Assembly (NCBI GenBank): GCA_030613345.1
Contig: JAUWMD010000056.1
Coordinates: 1-11,469, forward strand
Source: Candidatus Krumholzibacteriota bacterium
GTDB lineage: Bacteria; Krumholzibacteriota; Krumholzibacteriia; Krumholzibacteriales; Krumholzibacteriaceae
Reading direction: 5' to 3'
DNA length: 11,469 nt
The notes beneath the pieces were generated by a model that was not told the origin of the DNA, ran no database searches, and was given only the letters and a program-made list of their open reading frames with translations. Position numbers and translations under genes: made by a program. Shown here piece after piece: positions 1-9,266 of the stretch (its first letter is position 1; every line of letters begins with the position of its first letter).

Positions 1-1877
1 GGCCGATCAGGCCGCTCTTCCCCGAGGGCTTCATGAGCGAGGTCCAGGTGGCGTGTACGGTCCTGAGCAGCGATAAGCAGCATCAGGCCGATATCCTGGG
101 CATCGTTGGAGCCTCGCTTTCGCTGAACATGTCGAACATCCCGTTCGACACCGTTGTCAGCGGTGTGCGGGTCGGCATGAAGGACGGCGAGTTCATCCTC
201 AACCCGACCTTTGATCAGGTCGAGGTGGGTAATCTCGAGCTCGTCATCGCCGGATCCGACGACGCTGTTATCATGGTCGAGGGGCAGGCCGATGAGCTGT
301 CCGAGGAAAAAATATTAGAAGCAATTGATTTCGGGCATGCGAAGATCCGTGAGATCAATGCCTTTCAGAGGGAAGTGCTCGCCGAGTGCGATATCCCCGA
401 GAAGAGGACGTTCGAGGTGGCCGAGGTCAATCAGGACCTCCAGCAGAGGCTGCGGCACGACTACCTCCAGGAGGTCGACCAGCAGTGCCGTGTCAGGGGC
501 AAGCATATCCGTGCGAAGGCCCTTTCCGGGCTGCAGGCCCAGGCCCTCGAGAAGTACGACGAGGAATTCCCCGAGTCGGAAAAAGTCATCAAGAACATAA
601 TGCACGACCTCGAACGTGAGGCCGTCAGGAAGATGATCCTCGAAGAGAAGGTCAGGACCGATGGCCGCGCTTACGATGAAGTCCGCAAGATAGACTGTGA
701 CATCGCAGTCCTTCCGAGGACGCACGGCAGCGCCCTGTTCACCAGGGGCGAGACGCAGAGCCTCGTCGTGACGACGCTCGGCACCTCGCAGGACGAGCAG
801 CGCATCGACGCGCTGTCCGGCGAGAGCTGGAAGAAGTACATGCTTCATTACAACTTCCCGCCGTACAGCGTCGGCGAGGTCGGATTCTTCCGCGGGCCCG
901 GACGCAGGGAGATCGGCCACGGAGCGCTCGCCGAGAGGGCGATCCGTCCCGTCATCCCTACCGATGAGGACTTCCCGTACACGATCAGGGTGGTCTCCGA
1001 CATTATGGAGTCCAACGGCTCGAGCTCGATGGCCACTGTCTGCGGCGCAAGCCTTGCGCTGATGGACGCCGGCGTGCCGATCAGGAAGGCCGTGGCTGGC
1101 GTCGCGATGGGTATGATCATGGAGGAAGGCAAGTTCGCGATCCTCACCGATATCCTCGGCCTCGAGGATCATCTCGGAGACATGGATTTCAAGGTCACCG
1201 GGACACGCGACGGCGTTACCGGCTTCCAGATGGACGTCAAGATCTCGGGGATCTCCAGGGAGATCATGATCGAGGCGCTCGAGCAGGCGAGGCACGCGAG
1301 GATGCAGATCCTCGATATCATGGACGGCACGATCGCTGAGGCGAAGGACGACATCTCGCCCTACGCTCCGAAGATCTTCCAGATCAAGATACCGGTCGAC
1401 AAGATCCGCGAGATCATCGGTCCGGGAGGAAAGATGATCCGTCATATCCAGGATACTTCGGGAGCGAAGATCGATATCGAGGACGACGGCACGATAACAA
1501 TCGCCGCAATCGACAAGGAATCGCACGACAAGGCGATGGCGATGATCGACGAGATCACCGCCGAGCCCGAGCTCGACAAGGTCTACATGGGCAGGGGCAG
1601 GAGCGTCGTACAGTTCGGCGCGTTCCTTGAGATCATGCCCGGCCGCGACGGGCTGCTGCACATCTCCGAGATAGACATCAATCGTGTCGAAAGGGGCGAG
1701 GATGTCCTCAACGTCGGCGACGAGATCGAGGTCAAGGTCGTCAACATCGACAGGGACGGCAAGATCCGCCTGAGCCGCAAGGTCCTCCTTCCCGGGTATG
1801 TCGAGAGCGAACACGGCAGCAGGGACAGAGGCGGCGGCAGGGACCGCGGTCGCAGGGACGACAGGAAGCGTCGCTGA
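1..1877 (+). CDS. pnp: Polyribonucleotide nucleotidyltransferase (PNPase), 5'-truncated by window edge
   Basis: PNPase is a phosphorolytic 3'-5' exoribonuclease that degrades mRNA in the cytoplasm. The reading frame is already open at base 3 and codes IRPLFPEGF before the first in-window ATG (33). That stretch is a conserved internal PNPase segment, so ATG 33 is not the start and roughly 80-90 residues are missing upstream. In order the visible part holds the rest of RNase PH domain 1, the all-helical linker (about 330-640), RNase PH domain 2 (about 650-1340), a KH domain with GPGG at 1419-1430, an S1 domain (about 1575-1790), and a basic tail rich in Arg and Gly. The domain 2 motif DHLGDMD (1167-1187) keeps both Asp residues equivalent to E. 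coli D486 and D492. The family segment GPIGAVRVG is altered here to DTVVSGVRVG, as is often seen in the less catalytic domain 1. It is first in a compact operon, with the next start 6 bp after its stop. Confidence 0.97.
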   Translation, partial: PIRPLFPEGFMSEVQVACTVLSSDKQHQADILGIVGASLSLNMSNIPFDTVVSGVRVGMKDGEFILNPTFDQVEVGNLELVIAGSDDAVIMVEGQADELSEEKILEAIDFGHAKIREINAFQREVLAECDIPEKRTFEVAEVNQDLQQRLRHDYLQEVDQQCRVRGKHIRAKALSGLQAQALEKYDEEFPESEKVIKNIMHDLEREAVRKMILEEKVRTDGRAYDEVRKIDCDIAVLPRTHGSALFTRGETQSLVVTTLGTSQDEQRIDALSGESWKKYMLHYNFPPYSVGEVGFFRGPGRREIGHGALAERAIRPVIPTDEDFPYTIRVVSDIMESNGSSSMATVCGASLALMDAGVPIRKAVAGVAMGMIMEEGKFAILTDILGLEDHLGDMDFKVTGTRDGVTGFQMDVKISGISREIMIEALEQARHARMQILDIMDGTIAEAKDDISPYAPKIFQIKIPVDKIREIIGPGGKMIRHIQDTSGAKIDIEDDGTITIAAIDKESHDKAMAMIDEITAEPELDKVYMGRGRSVVQFGAFLEIMPGRDGLLHISEIDINRVERGEDVLNVGDEIEVKVVNIDRDGKIRLSRKVLLPGYVESEHGSRDRGGGRDRGRRDDRKRR

Positions 1878-1883
1878 TTCCTT

Positions 1884-3149
1884 ATGATAAATCTGCCTGA
1901 ACCACGCAGGATCGCCCTCGACTCGGGGGCGATACTGCTTTATCAGAGGAATATCGTTTCGCCGACCACGGCGTTCGGCGTCTGGATAAGGAAGGGCTCC
2001 CGCGACGAGGGAGCCGGCGAGCGCGGGATGTCGCATGTCCTCGAGCACATGGTCTTCCGCGGGACGCCGTCGAGAAGCGGCCTCGATATCGCCCTCGATC
2101 TCGAGTCAATAGGCGGCCAGTGGGACGCCTTCACAAGCAAGGAAGCGGTCTGCTATTACGGCAGGACGCTCGAGGAGCACTTCCCCAGGCTCGCCGACGT
2201 GTTCTCCGACATCGCCCTGAATCCTCTGATTGAGCCTCCCGCGCTGAGAACGGAGCTGAAGGTGATAAGGGAGGAGATCAGGAGCGTCAATGACTCGCCC
2301 GAGGAAGCGGCGTACGAGCTGTTTTTCAGGGGGCTCTTCGGCGGGAGCCAGCTCGGTCATCCCGTCGCCGGAAATCTCAGGGATATCTCACGCATCAACC
2401 GCGATGGCCTCCTGTCGTTTCACAGGAAGACATATACGGCGGCGAACACCGTTTTCGCCTATATCGGCACCCTGTCCCCCGGAAGGGTCGCGCGGATACT
2501 CGAACGCAGGTTCGCATTTCCGCTGAAGGGCCGGCGCCCGGGACCGAGGCGCGACAAGTTCATGCCCGCCGTGTCGAGGTCGGCACGCAAGAATGGATGG
2601 AGCCAGCACCACGTCTGTATCGGGGCGAGGACCGTTCCCGCCGGCGACCCGATGAGGTTCGCCGTGATGCTTCTCTCCGGCATTGTCGGTGGCGGGGTAT
2701 CCTCGCGCCTGTTCCAGAGCATGAGGGAGAGGGCCGGGCTCGCATATTCGGTCTACTCGCATGTCAATTTCTGGAGCGACACGGGTGCCTTTTCAGTATA
2801 CTTCTCCGTCGATCCCAGAAATCTGAAGTCCGCTCTCGAGATATTCGACAGGGATATGGAAGACATCCGCAGCAGCGGCGTCACGGAGGAGGAGCTCGAA
2901 AGCGCCAGGGCCCAGCTCAAGGGATCGATAATCTTCAGCCTCGAGAGCTCCGAGACGAGGCTGTTCAGGCTCTTCCACGAGGAGTGCTACCTCGGAAGCT
3001 TCAGGAAGGTCGAAGATGTGCTCCGCGACATCGACGCCGTGGACGCGGCCATGGTCGGCGAGGCGGCGGAGAAGCTTCTCACGCCGCGCCGCCTGATCCG
3101 TGCCGTCTCCGGACCGGACGGATCGGCAGGAAGGAAATCGTCCGGATGA
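1884..3149 (+). CDS. M16 family zinc metallopeptidase (pitrilysin / processing-peptidase type)
   Basis: This 421-aa protein has the length of bacterial YmxG/MlpA-like and mitochondrial processing peptidase beta-like M16B enzymes. The inverted zinc motif HVLEH is at residues 51-55. Glu131, in the segment REEIRSVNDSPEE, lies 76 residues after the second His, the spacing known for the third zinc ligand. The C-terminal M16_C half carries the family segment SSRLFQSMRERAGLAYSVYS (around residues 272-291). No signal peptide is visible, so the protein is probably cytoplasmic. The ATG lies 6 bp after the pnp stop. The nearest purine-rich stretch (AGGAAG, 1863-1868) is about 15 bp upstream, too far for an ordinary ribosome binding site, so translation probably couples to pnp termination. 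A pnp-M16 order is known in several phyla. The catalytic class is well supported; the substrate is unknown. Confidence 0.93.
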   Translation: MINLPEPRRIALDSGAILLYQRNIVSPTTAFGVWIRKGSRDEGAGERGMSHVLEHMVFRGTPSRSGLDIALDLESIGGQWDAFTSKEAVCYYGRTLEEHFPRLADVFSDIALNPLIEPPALRTELKVIREEIRSVNDSPEEAAYELFFRGLFGGSQLGHPVAGNLRDISRINRDGLLSFHRKTYTAANTVFAYIGTLSPGRVARILERRFAFPLKGRRPGPRRDKFMPAVSRSARKNGWSQHHVCIGARTVPAGDPMRFAVMLLSGIVGGGVSSRLFQSMRERAGLAYSVYSHVNFWSDTGAFSVYFSVDPRNLKSALEIFDRDMEDIRSSGVTEEELESARAQLKGSIIFSLESSETRLFRLFHEECYLGSFRKVEDVLRDIDAVDAAMVGEAAEKLLTPRRLIRAVSGPDGSAGRKSSG

Positions 3150-3625
3150 ACGGCGGATCGAAAGATATGGCCCCGGTCAAAGTCGAGATAAGGTATCTCC
3201 CCCATCATGACGGCCTGCCCCCGCTCGCCCGCATGACGGAAGGAGCGAGCGGATTCGATCTGCAGGCGGCCTGCACCGGTGATGTCATCATCGAGCCGGG
3301 CAGGGCGATCCTCGTCCCGGCGGGATTTGAAATGGCCGTACCGCGGGGATACGAGGCGCAGGTGAGACCCCGCAGCGGCCTCGCCCTCAGGAGCAGGATC
3401 GGACTGCTGAACAGCCCCGGCACGATAGACAGCGACTACCGCGGGGAGGTCGGTGTGATCCTGTTCAATTTCGGCGACGAAGATTTCACTGTCCGCAGGG
3501 GGGACCGCATAGCGCAGATGGTCGTCTGCTCCCTGCCGGAAACGGAGCTCGTCGAGACGGAACGGCTCGACGGCACGAAACGCGGCCCGGGAGGCTTCGG
3601 CCATACGGGCAGGGGACGGAGATGA
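3146..3625 (+). CDS. dut: Deoxyuridine 5'-triphosphate nucleotidohydrolase (dUTPase)
   Basis: The enzyme hydrolyses dUTP to dUMP and pyrophosphate, keeping uracil out of DNA and supplying dUMP for thymidylate synthesis. The product is 159 aa, normal for a homotrimeric dUTPase. All five family motifs are present: ASGFDLQ (34-40), RPRSGLALRSRIG (74-86), NSPGTIDSDYRGEV (89-102) with catalytic Asp95 and the uracil-pocket Tyr98, RRGDRIAQMV (117-126), and the flexible C-terminal lid RGPGGFGHTGR (146-156). I chose ATG 3146 because it overlaps the M16 stop as ATGA and has a purine-rich AGGAAGGA (3128-3135) about 10 bp upstream. The frame is open far upstream inside the M16 gene, but that part is out-of-frame shadow. 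An in-frame ATG at 3167 is a possible alternative start. Confidence 0.96.
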   Translation: MNGGSKDMAPVKVEIRYLPHHDGLPPLARMTEGASGFDLQAACTGDVIIEPGRAILVPAGFEMAVPRGYEAQVRPRSGLALRSRIGLLNSPGTIDSDYRGEVGVILFNFGDEDFTVRRGDRIAQMVVCSLPETELVETERLDGTKRGPGGFGHTGRGRR

Positions 3626-4485
3626 CGACGATACTCCAGGCGGCGGCCCTTCTCATGCTTGCCGTCGCCGCTCTATACGCCCTCTGGCGGATCAGGTGGG
3701 GGTATCCCGACCGTTCGATCCCCGGGGTCCTCACCTATCACAAGGTAGTCGATTTCGAATTCGGGGGGACCTGGATCAGCCCCGCCAGATTCGAACGGCA
3801 TATCGCTTCCCTGATCGATTCGGGATACCGTTTCATCGACGAGAGGGCTTTCCTCGAGACGATCGAAGGGAGCAGGCCTGCCGGGGAGAAGGAGATCCTC
3901 CTCACATTCGACGACGGGTACGACTGCATCGCCACGAGCGCCGCTCCGGTGCTGGAGCGCATGGGAGTACCCGCGCTGGTCTTTCTCGTCTCCGGGTTCG
4001 TCGGTGAGGAGAACAGCTGGGAACTCGGCCTGCCTGGGAGAAAGGCACGCCATATGGACTGGGATACGGTCAGAGCGCTCCACACGCGGGGCTTCTCGTT
4101 CGGATCGCACTGCGAGAGCCATCTCCCGCTGACCCGCATGACACGTGAAGAGGCGCTCAGCGAGATGGTCAGGTCCAGGGAAGAGATAGAAAGACACATG
4201 GGAGCGGAGGTCCTGAGCCTTTCCTATCCGTTTGGAAGGTCGGATCCGCAGGTCGCTTCACTCGCCGAGGAAGCGGGATACAGGGCCGCTTTTACCCTCT
4301 ACCCGCCGGGTGGAGTGGAGGGGTGGGACCGGTACCGGCTCAGGCGTGAGGGAGTCTGGGTGATCGATACTCCCGCGACGATAAGGATAAAACTCTCCAG
4401 CGGGGGCCTGTTCTGGCTCGAGGATTTAAAGGGGCGGATGATCAACGCCGTCGCCGACCTGACGCCGTTTCTCAAGAGCAGATAG
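3622..4485 (+). CDS. Membrane-anchored polysaccharide deacetylase (NodB / carbohydrate esterase 4 family)
   Basis: CE4 enzymes remove N- or O-acetyl groups from glycans such as peptidoglycan or exopolysaccharide with a metal-dependent mechanism. The 287-aa product begins with a hydrophobic helix at about residues 4-23 and no clear cleavage site, so it is likely anchored in the inner membrane facing out. NodB motif 1 is TFDDGYD (95-101), with Asp97 and Asp98 the expected base and metal ligand. Motif 2 is SHCESH (162-167), giving His163 and His167 as metal ligands. Motif 3 is SYPFG (201-205). The catalytic set is therefore complete. The ATG overlaps the dut stop (ATGA), with GGGGA at 3612-3616 as a plausible ribosome binding site, so it is the last gene of the pnp operon. 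Its stop is only 12 bp from that of the convergent gene, and no terminator hairpin is seen. The substrate cannot be told from sequence. Confidence 0.9.
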   Translation: MTTILQAAALLMLAVAALYALWRIRWGYPDRSIPGVLTYHKVVDFEFGGTWISPARFERHIASLIDSGYRFIDERAFLETIEGSRPAGEKEILLTFDDGYDCIATSAAPVLERMGVPALVFLVSGFVGEENSWELGLPGRKARHMDWDTVRALHTRGFSFGSHCESHLPLTRMTREEALSEMVRSREEIERHMGAEVLSLSYPFGRSDPQVASLAEEAGYRAAFTLYPPGGVEGWDRYRLRREGVWVIDTPATIRIKLSSGGLFWLEDLKGRMINAVADLTPFLKSR

Positions 4486-4497
4486 GATAAACGTGGA

Positions 4498-5640
4498 TCA
4501 GTCGCGGACGAGGGTGTAGTCAAGTCCGCTGTTTCCCATCCTGTACACGATGCCGGCCTGGTGGTCGCGCGCGATCGCGTCGCGGGTGATGAGCTTCCTT
4601 ACCGAGAGTATCTCGAGGGTGAACGGATATGTGCCCTTGACGGCGAGGTATTCCTCGAGACCCTCTCTCACTGTGGCCTCGAGCCGGCGCAGCTGGAATT
4701 CCTTGAGATCGGCGGACAGCAATCCCTCACCGGAGCCCCCGGCGACCGACGGCTCGCTCGAAAAGGCCTCCGCGGTCCATCCCGGCGGCAGCAGTGCCGG
4801 TACGACGTATTCGCCGGCGATGAAGCATGCGATGAGCATGAAGACAACGACGAGGGTCGGCGCGAGTTTCTTCCCGCTCTTTGCCTTTTCCTCGAGAACC
4901 TCTTCCTCGATCTCCTCGGCGACGGGGCTGGTGTCTTTCGTGATCTCGAGAAGTTCCTTCTCGAGGAGGTTCTTCAGGGCTTCGTAGGTGTTGAACCTCG
5001 CCATACGGGCATGCGCCACGAGATCGGATATGCTCGTTTCCTCGGAGAGCATGTTGTAGATTATCTCTTCGTTCTTCTCGATCCGGGAGCTTTCGCCCTG
5101 CGGCGCGGGAAGGCGTCGGACGATCATATCCTCTGACGGGAAGATCCTCGTCATCTCGGGGAACTCGTCGATGCGTCTCATGCTTTCCATGAGAAGCCCC
5201 TCGACCTTGAATGCCGTGAAGGTCCGGACGCCGACGAGTACGCCGGTGCCCGTGACGAACTTGTAGTAGCTCTTCGGCCAGGAGAGTACCTCCTGGACCG
5301 TTTCGTATATCTGCTCGGTGAAAATCGTACTCAGCTCGTCGTCCGAGAAATATTTTTCCTGAAGCAGGATGTCGGCCAGGTCCATCTTCGACCTCGCCTG
5401 GATCTGCTGGAGGTTGTTCATCTCGTCGCGGTCGATGAATCCGTACCTGAGCAGGTAATCCTTGAGCGGGTCGCGCGCCCTGGCCCTGCGGTCCCTGGTC
5501 GATACGATCATGCCGTCCTGGAAGAATATGGCCATGTTCTCGTCGCCCGAGACCGAGAGCATTCCCGACTTCTTCTGGATCGAGATGAGCTGGAATATCT
5601 CGCTCAGCCCGAAATCCCTGGCGTTTCCTTCCAGTGCCAT
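4498..5640 (-). CDS. DUF4388 (PATAN-type) domain protein with one TM helix and pseudopilin-like C-terminal region
   Basis: This 380-aa protein starts with MALEGNARDFGLSEIFQLIS and continues with KKSGMLSVSG and IFFQDGMIVST. That is the typical opening of DUF4388/PATAN proteins, which are linked to signalling, gliding and development in several Gram-negative phyla. A helical region (about 57-235) holds repeated LL/DLADILL elements, followed by a Glu-rich stretch (240-252), KSGKK, and one strong TM helix (about 260-283). The tail after the TM (about 309-380) has RRLEATVREGLEEYLAVKGTYPFTLEIL, which resembles the C-terminal part of type II secretion pseudopilins, but no prepilin leader is present. 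By the positive-inside rule the N-terminal part is cytoplasmic and the tail periplasmic. It sits 12 bp downstream of the TPR gene. Its ribosome binding site (TAGGAAGGA on the minus strand) contains that gene's stop, so the two are almost certainly co-translated. Function is unknown. Confidence 0.83.
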   Translation of the reverse strand: MALEGNARDFGLSEIFQLISIQKKSGMLSVSGDENMAIFFQDGMIVSTRDRRARARDPLKDYLLRYGFIDRDEMNNLQQIQARSKMDLADILLQEKYFSDDELSTIFTEQIYETVQEVLSWPKSYYKFVTGTGVLVGVRTFTAFKVEGLLMESMRRIDEFPEMTRIFPSEDMIVRRLPAPQGESSRIEKNEEIIYNMLSEETSISDLVAHARMARFNTYEALKNLLEKELLEITKDTSPVAEEIEEEVLEEKAKSGKKLAPTLVVVFMLIACFIAGEYVVPALLPPGWTAEAFSSEPSVAGGSGEGLLSADLKEFQLRRLEATVREGLEEYLAVKGTYPFTLEILSVRKLITRDAIARDHQAGIVYRMGNSGLDYTLVRD

Positions 5641-5652
5641 CGGCGTTCCTTC

Positions 5653-7662
5653 CTACAGCGTCTCGAGGTACTCCTTGAACGCTTCCTGGGCCTTGCTGTC
5701 CTGCTCGGTGAAGCGCCGCCGCTCCGGCCGGGCGGGAGTCTCGTCCGGAACATTCCCCAGAGCCAGTGTCTGCGGTTCCGCGGACCTCTTGCCGGGCTTC
5801 TCCACCCTGAGGTCTGGAGGCAGGATGCGGTAGTTTATCTGCCCGCGAGGATTCCTCGATCTTATAGCTGAAAGCCAGCAGAGTACGATGACGGATACTG
5901 CGGCCGCCTGATTTATCAGGGGCGTTCCCAGGCCGGCGCTGCGAGGGTCGTCGAGGTAGAATCCGTTCCACAGGAGGAGGTAGAGGGCCGATGCAGCTAC
6001 CGATATGACGAACATCCCCTTCCCGGCCGATCCGAGTATTATCTTCGATGAGCCGGGGACGACCTTCATCTTCCACCATCCTCCGCGGCCCCTTCTCGAC
6101 CTGACCTGCTGTCTCCTGTGCCTGAGCAGAGCTTCCATGACCTTGACGCTCGACAGCCCGCTGATGGCGACGGCGCAGTTATGGCACAGCGTGATACCCG
6201 TCTCCGAATCGGAGCATTCGGAGCATGTCGGGAGACTGCAGTTATTGCAGAAGTATACCTTCCATGAACGTGGGACGGTCATCGCCAGGACTGTCCCGGC
6301 TATGACCGCTGCGACAAGCAGTATCCAGACCCATCTCAGCGGGAAGAGGAGATACGGGCGGAAGATCCCGTCAAGTATCCCGGATTTTCCGGAACCGCCT
6401 TCCCTTAAGGCGATCCTCCACAACTCCGCCACGGGGAATCCCCGGTCGTAGATGTCGAACTCGAGCAGGATCGTGGCGGGATTGGCCTGGTTGTATTTCT
6501 CTATTCCGAATTCGCGCGCCTTCGCGAGGGCTTCGCTCGATTCGGCGAAGAGCATCTTTTTGATGTATGTCTGCCCTATGTTGAACCAGGCGAGCGCGCT
6601 CATCGAGTCGATGGCGATCACGCTCTGGTAACCTGCCAGCGCCCTGTTGAAATCGCCCTGCCTGAAGTAGACATTTCCGAGGTTGAGGTATGCCGGCGCG
6701 AAATCGTTGCGCTCCGAGACGCTGGCGAGCAGGTGGTCGCGTGCCTCGTCGTAGAGCCCCATCCTCGATTTTATCGTGCCGAGGGCGAATTCCTTTTCAG
6801 CGGCGAAACGGCCGCTGTCTATCTCGTCGATCGACCTGATGAGGCGGGAATCGCCGCCGCTCTTGTTTACCATGGCGAGCCTGCGCGTCGCGCTCCCCTC
6901 GTCGATCGCCGAGGTCAGCGATTCGAGCTGGGGGGTAAGCAGTGAGATCGCGCAGATGAAGATGGTGACGGTAAGGACCGCCGCCTTTTCCCTGCGGCCG
7001 ATGACCGGCCAGAGGACCGCCAGCATCAATGCGGAGTAGAGCGTTACCCCGCCGCGCACGATGAGCAGTCCCAGTATCACGAGCGGGCCGATGAAACGTG
7101 CCGGCGGGAAGGCGTATTTTCCCCCGTAGATCTCCCTGATCTTGTGGTCGTACTCCGGCCAGTGCCTGACTAGAAGGAAGATGAGGGTCAGGAAGAGCAC
7201 GGCGAAGGCCACGGCGGTCGAGAGTATCACGACGTTCGCCGCCAGGAGGGCCTGGCCGTAGAAGCCCCTTATCTTGCGTTTATATCCCTCTATCAGATGG
7301 ATGATGAAATCTGTGTTGCCGCTAAGCAGGTCGATGCGCGCCAGTGCGAACATCGGATCGGGATAGTCGCCGGACAGGCTGGCCGCGAGGAAGAGCTTTC
7401 GCCGGGCAGTTTCCCGGTCGCCCGCCTCGAGTGTCTCTATCGCATCGCGGTAGATCGCCCTGGCCGGTACCTGCAGCGACCATGCCCCGCGCTGGAGCTC
7501 GGCCCTCGTGTATGATTGGAGGATCTCGTTGTCTATCCCCTGCAACGGGCTGGCGAGCAACGGTTTGCAGAATGCAACCGTCAGAATGAGCGCCATGAGG
7601 GCGGCCGCTCGACCTGCTGGCTTAAGTCTATGCAGCATAAGAAGTTTCACTGACCCTGTCAT
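5653..7662 (-). CDS. Multi-spanning membrane protein with TPR repeats and a six-cysteine putative zinc-binding cluster
   Basis: I do not recognise a named family for this 669-aa protein. Visible features in order are: a signal peptide or anchor (about 20-37, ending LLAS); an extracytoplasmic helical region (about 40-135); TM helices at about 140-165, 189-222 (probably two) and 227-243; TPR-like repeats at about 290-390, best seen in FAPAYLNLGNVYFRQGDFNR (321-340); a TM at 442-462; and a cysteine cluster with C472, C475, C480, C483, C493 and C496. The cluster spacing is CxxC-x4-CxxC-x9-CxxC, consistent with structural zinc. Then come an Arg-rich segment (about 513-528), two more TMs (548-566, 584-601), and a charged tail. 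TPRs usually bind proteins, so a scaffold role together with the co-operonic DUF4388 protein is an inference. The start is uncertain: ATG 7662 has a poor ribosome binding site, and GTG 7650 or ATG 7638 are in-frame alternatives. Confidence 0.8.
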   Translation of the reverse strand: MTGSVKLLMLHRLKPAGRAAALMALILTVAFCKPLLASPLQGIDNEILQSYTRAELQRGAWSLQVPARAIYRDAIETLEAGDRETARRKLFLAASLSGDYPDPMFALARIDLLSGNTDFIIHLIEGYKRKIRGFYGQALLAANVVILSTAVAFAVLFLTLIFLLVRHWPEYDHKIREIYGGKYAFPPARFIGPLVILGLLIVRGGVTLYSALMLAVLWPVIGRREKAAVLTVTIFICAISLLTPQLESLTSAIDEGSATRRLAMVNKSGGDSRLIRSIDEIDSGRFAAEKEFALGTIKSRMGLYDEARDHLLASVSERNDFAPAYLNLGNVYFRQGDFNRALAGYQSVIAIDSMSALAWFNIGQTYIKKMLFAESSEALAKAREFGIEKYNQANPATILLEFDIYDRGFPVAELWRIALREGGSGKSGILDGIFRPYLLFPLRWVWILLVAAVIAGTVLAMTVPRSWKVYFCNNCSLPTCSECSDSETGITLCHNCAVAISGLSSVKVMEALLRHRRQQVRSRRGRGGWWKMKVVPGSSKIILGSAGKGMFVISVAASALYLLLWNGFYLDDPRSAGLGTPLINQAAAVSVIVLCWLSAIRSRNPRGQINYRILPPDLRVEKPGKRSAEPQTLALGNVPDETPARPERRRFTEQDSKAQEAFKEYLETL

Positions 7663-7857
7663 CCTGCCCGTCTATTTTAAAACCGTTTTTGTTACCATCG
7701 ATTGCTCATCGGCAAATATCGTGCCGCACGGCGGCGTTTGACATTCTGCCGCCGCGGTGTTTATTTGTTTGTTTACAGGTCCTCCGCCCGGTGATATAAA
7801 AGGCTGGGTGTTTTCAGGGATTTCTCACACCACAGTGGATCTTGCGGGGTGATAGAG
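7663..7857. other. Divergent intergenic region between the TPR gene and asnS
   Basis: This 195-bp AT-richer stretch separates divergently transcribed genes. It holds a good promoter for asnS (listed separately). On the minus strand the only -10-like element is TAAAAT (complement of 7674-7679), and it has no convincing -35 box. If it is used, the transcript would begin within a few bases of ATG 7662. A TTGACA box on the + strand at 7738-7743 has only a poor -10 partner at normal spacing. The leader from the predicted asnS start site to the ATG is about 50 nt, too short for a T-box. Confidence 0.7.
7772..7800 (+). promoter_or_regulatory. Predicted sigma70-type promoter for asnS
   Basis: TTTACA (7772-7777) and TATAAA (7795-7800) are separated by exactly 17 bp, each matching consensus at 5 of 6 positions. 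Transcription would start near 7807, leaving a short untranslated leader of about 50 nt before the asnS ATG. This is the best promoter match noticed in the window. Confidence 0.7.
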
Positions 7858-9153
<1,296 letters not shown>

Positions 9154-9192
9154 GAGGTAATATTTTCTAACGGCTGACCATTCGCCTAACTT

Positions 9193-9203
9193 GTAATAAT
9201 TAC
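9193..9203. repeat. Perfect 11-bp palindrome
   Basis: GTAAT-A-ATTAC has 5-bp arms around one central base in the AT-rich gap, 40 bp after the asnS stop. It could be a protein-binding half-site pair, or chance in AT-rich DNA. Confidence 0.4.
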
Positions 9204-9227
9204 CAGCAGTTACTCCAATACTATCCA

Positions 9228-9246
9228 AAACTGTAAGCTATAGTTT
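9228..9246. promoter_or_regulatory. Imperfect 19-bp palindrome, operator-like
   Basis: The pattern AAACTnTAnnnTAnAGTTT is symmetric at 14 of 18 paired positions around a central base. It lies just upstream of the predicted promoter at 9267-9295, a place where an activator or repressor could bind. No regulator is identified. Confidence 0.35.
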
Positions 9247-9266
9247 ACCAAAGGCGCATTTTTTCC

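Noticed and set aside
315..2048. 577-aa open frame on the minus strand opposite pnp
   Set aside because: It is antisense to a gene with complete PNPase domains, its translation is compositionally odd (Asp/Leu/Arg-rich) and matches no domain. Long antisense frames are common in GC-rich genes.
2597..3145. Upstream extension of the dut frame inside the M16 gene
   Set aside because: The M16 C-terminal domain is encoded here in another frame. dUTPase homology begins only after ATG 3146.
4727..6079. 450-aa minus-strand frame spanning the end of the TPR gene and most of the DUF4388 gene
   Set aside because: It is out of frame with both clearly supported genes and has a low-complexity Arg/Gly/Pro translation typical of a shifted GC-rich frame.
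7738..7766. TTGACA box as an alternative asnS promoter
   Set aside because: The -35 is perfect but the -10 candidates (TTATTT or TATTTG) match poorly. The pair at 7772-7800 is far better.
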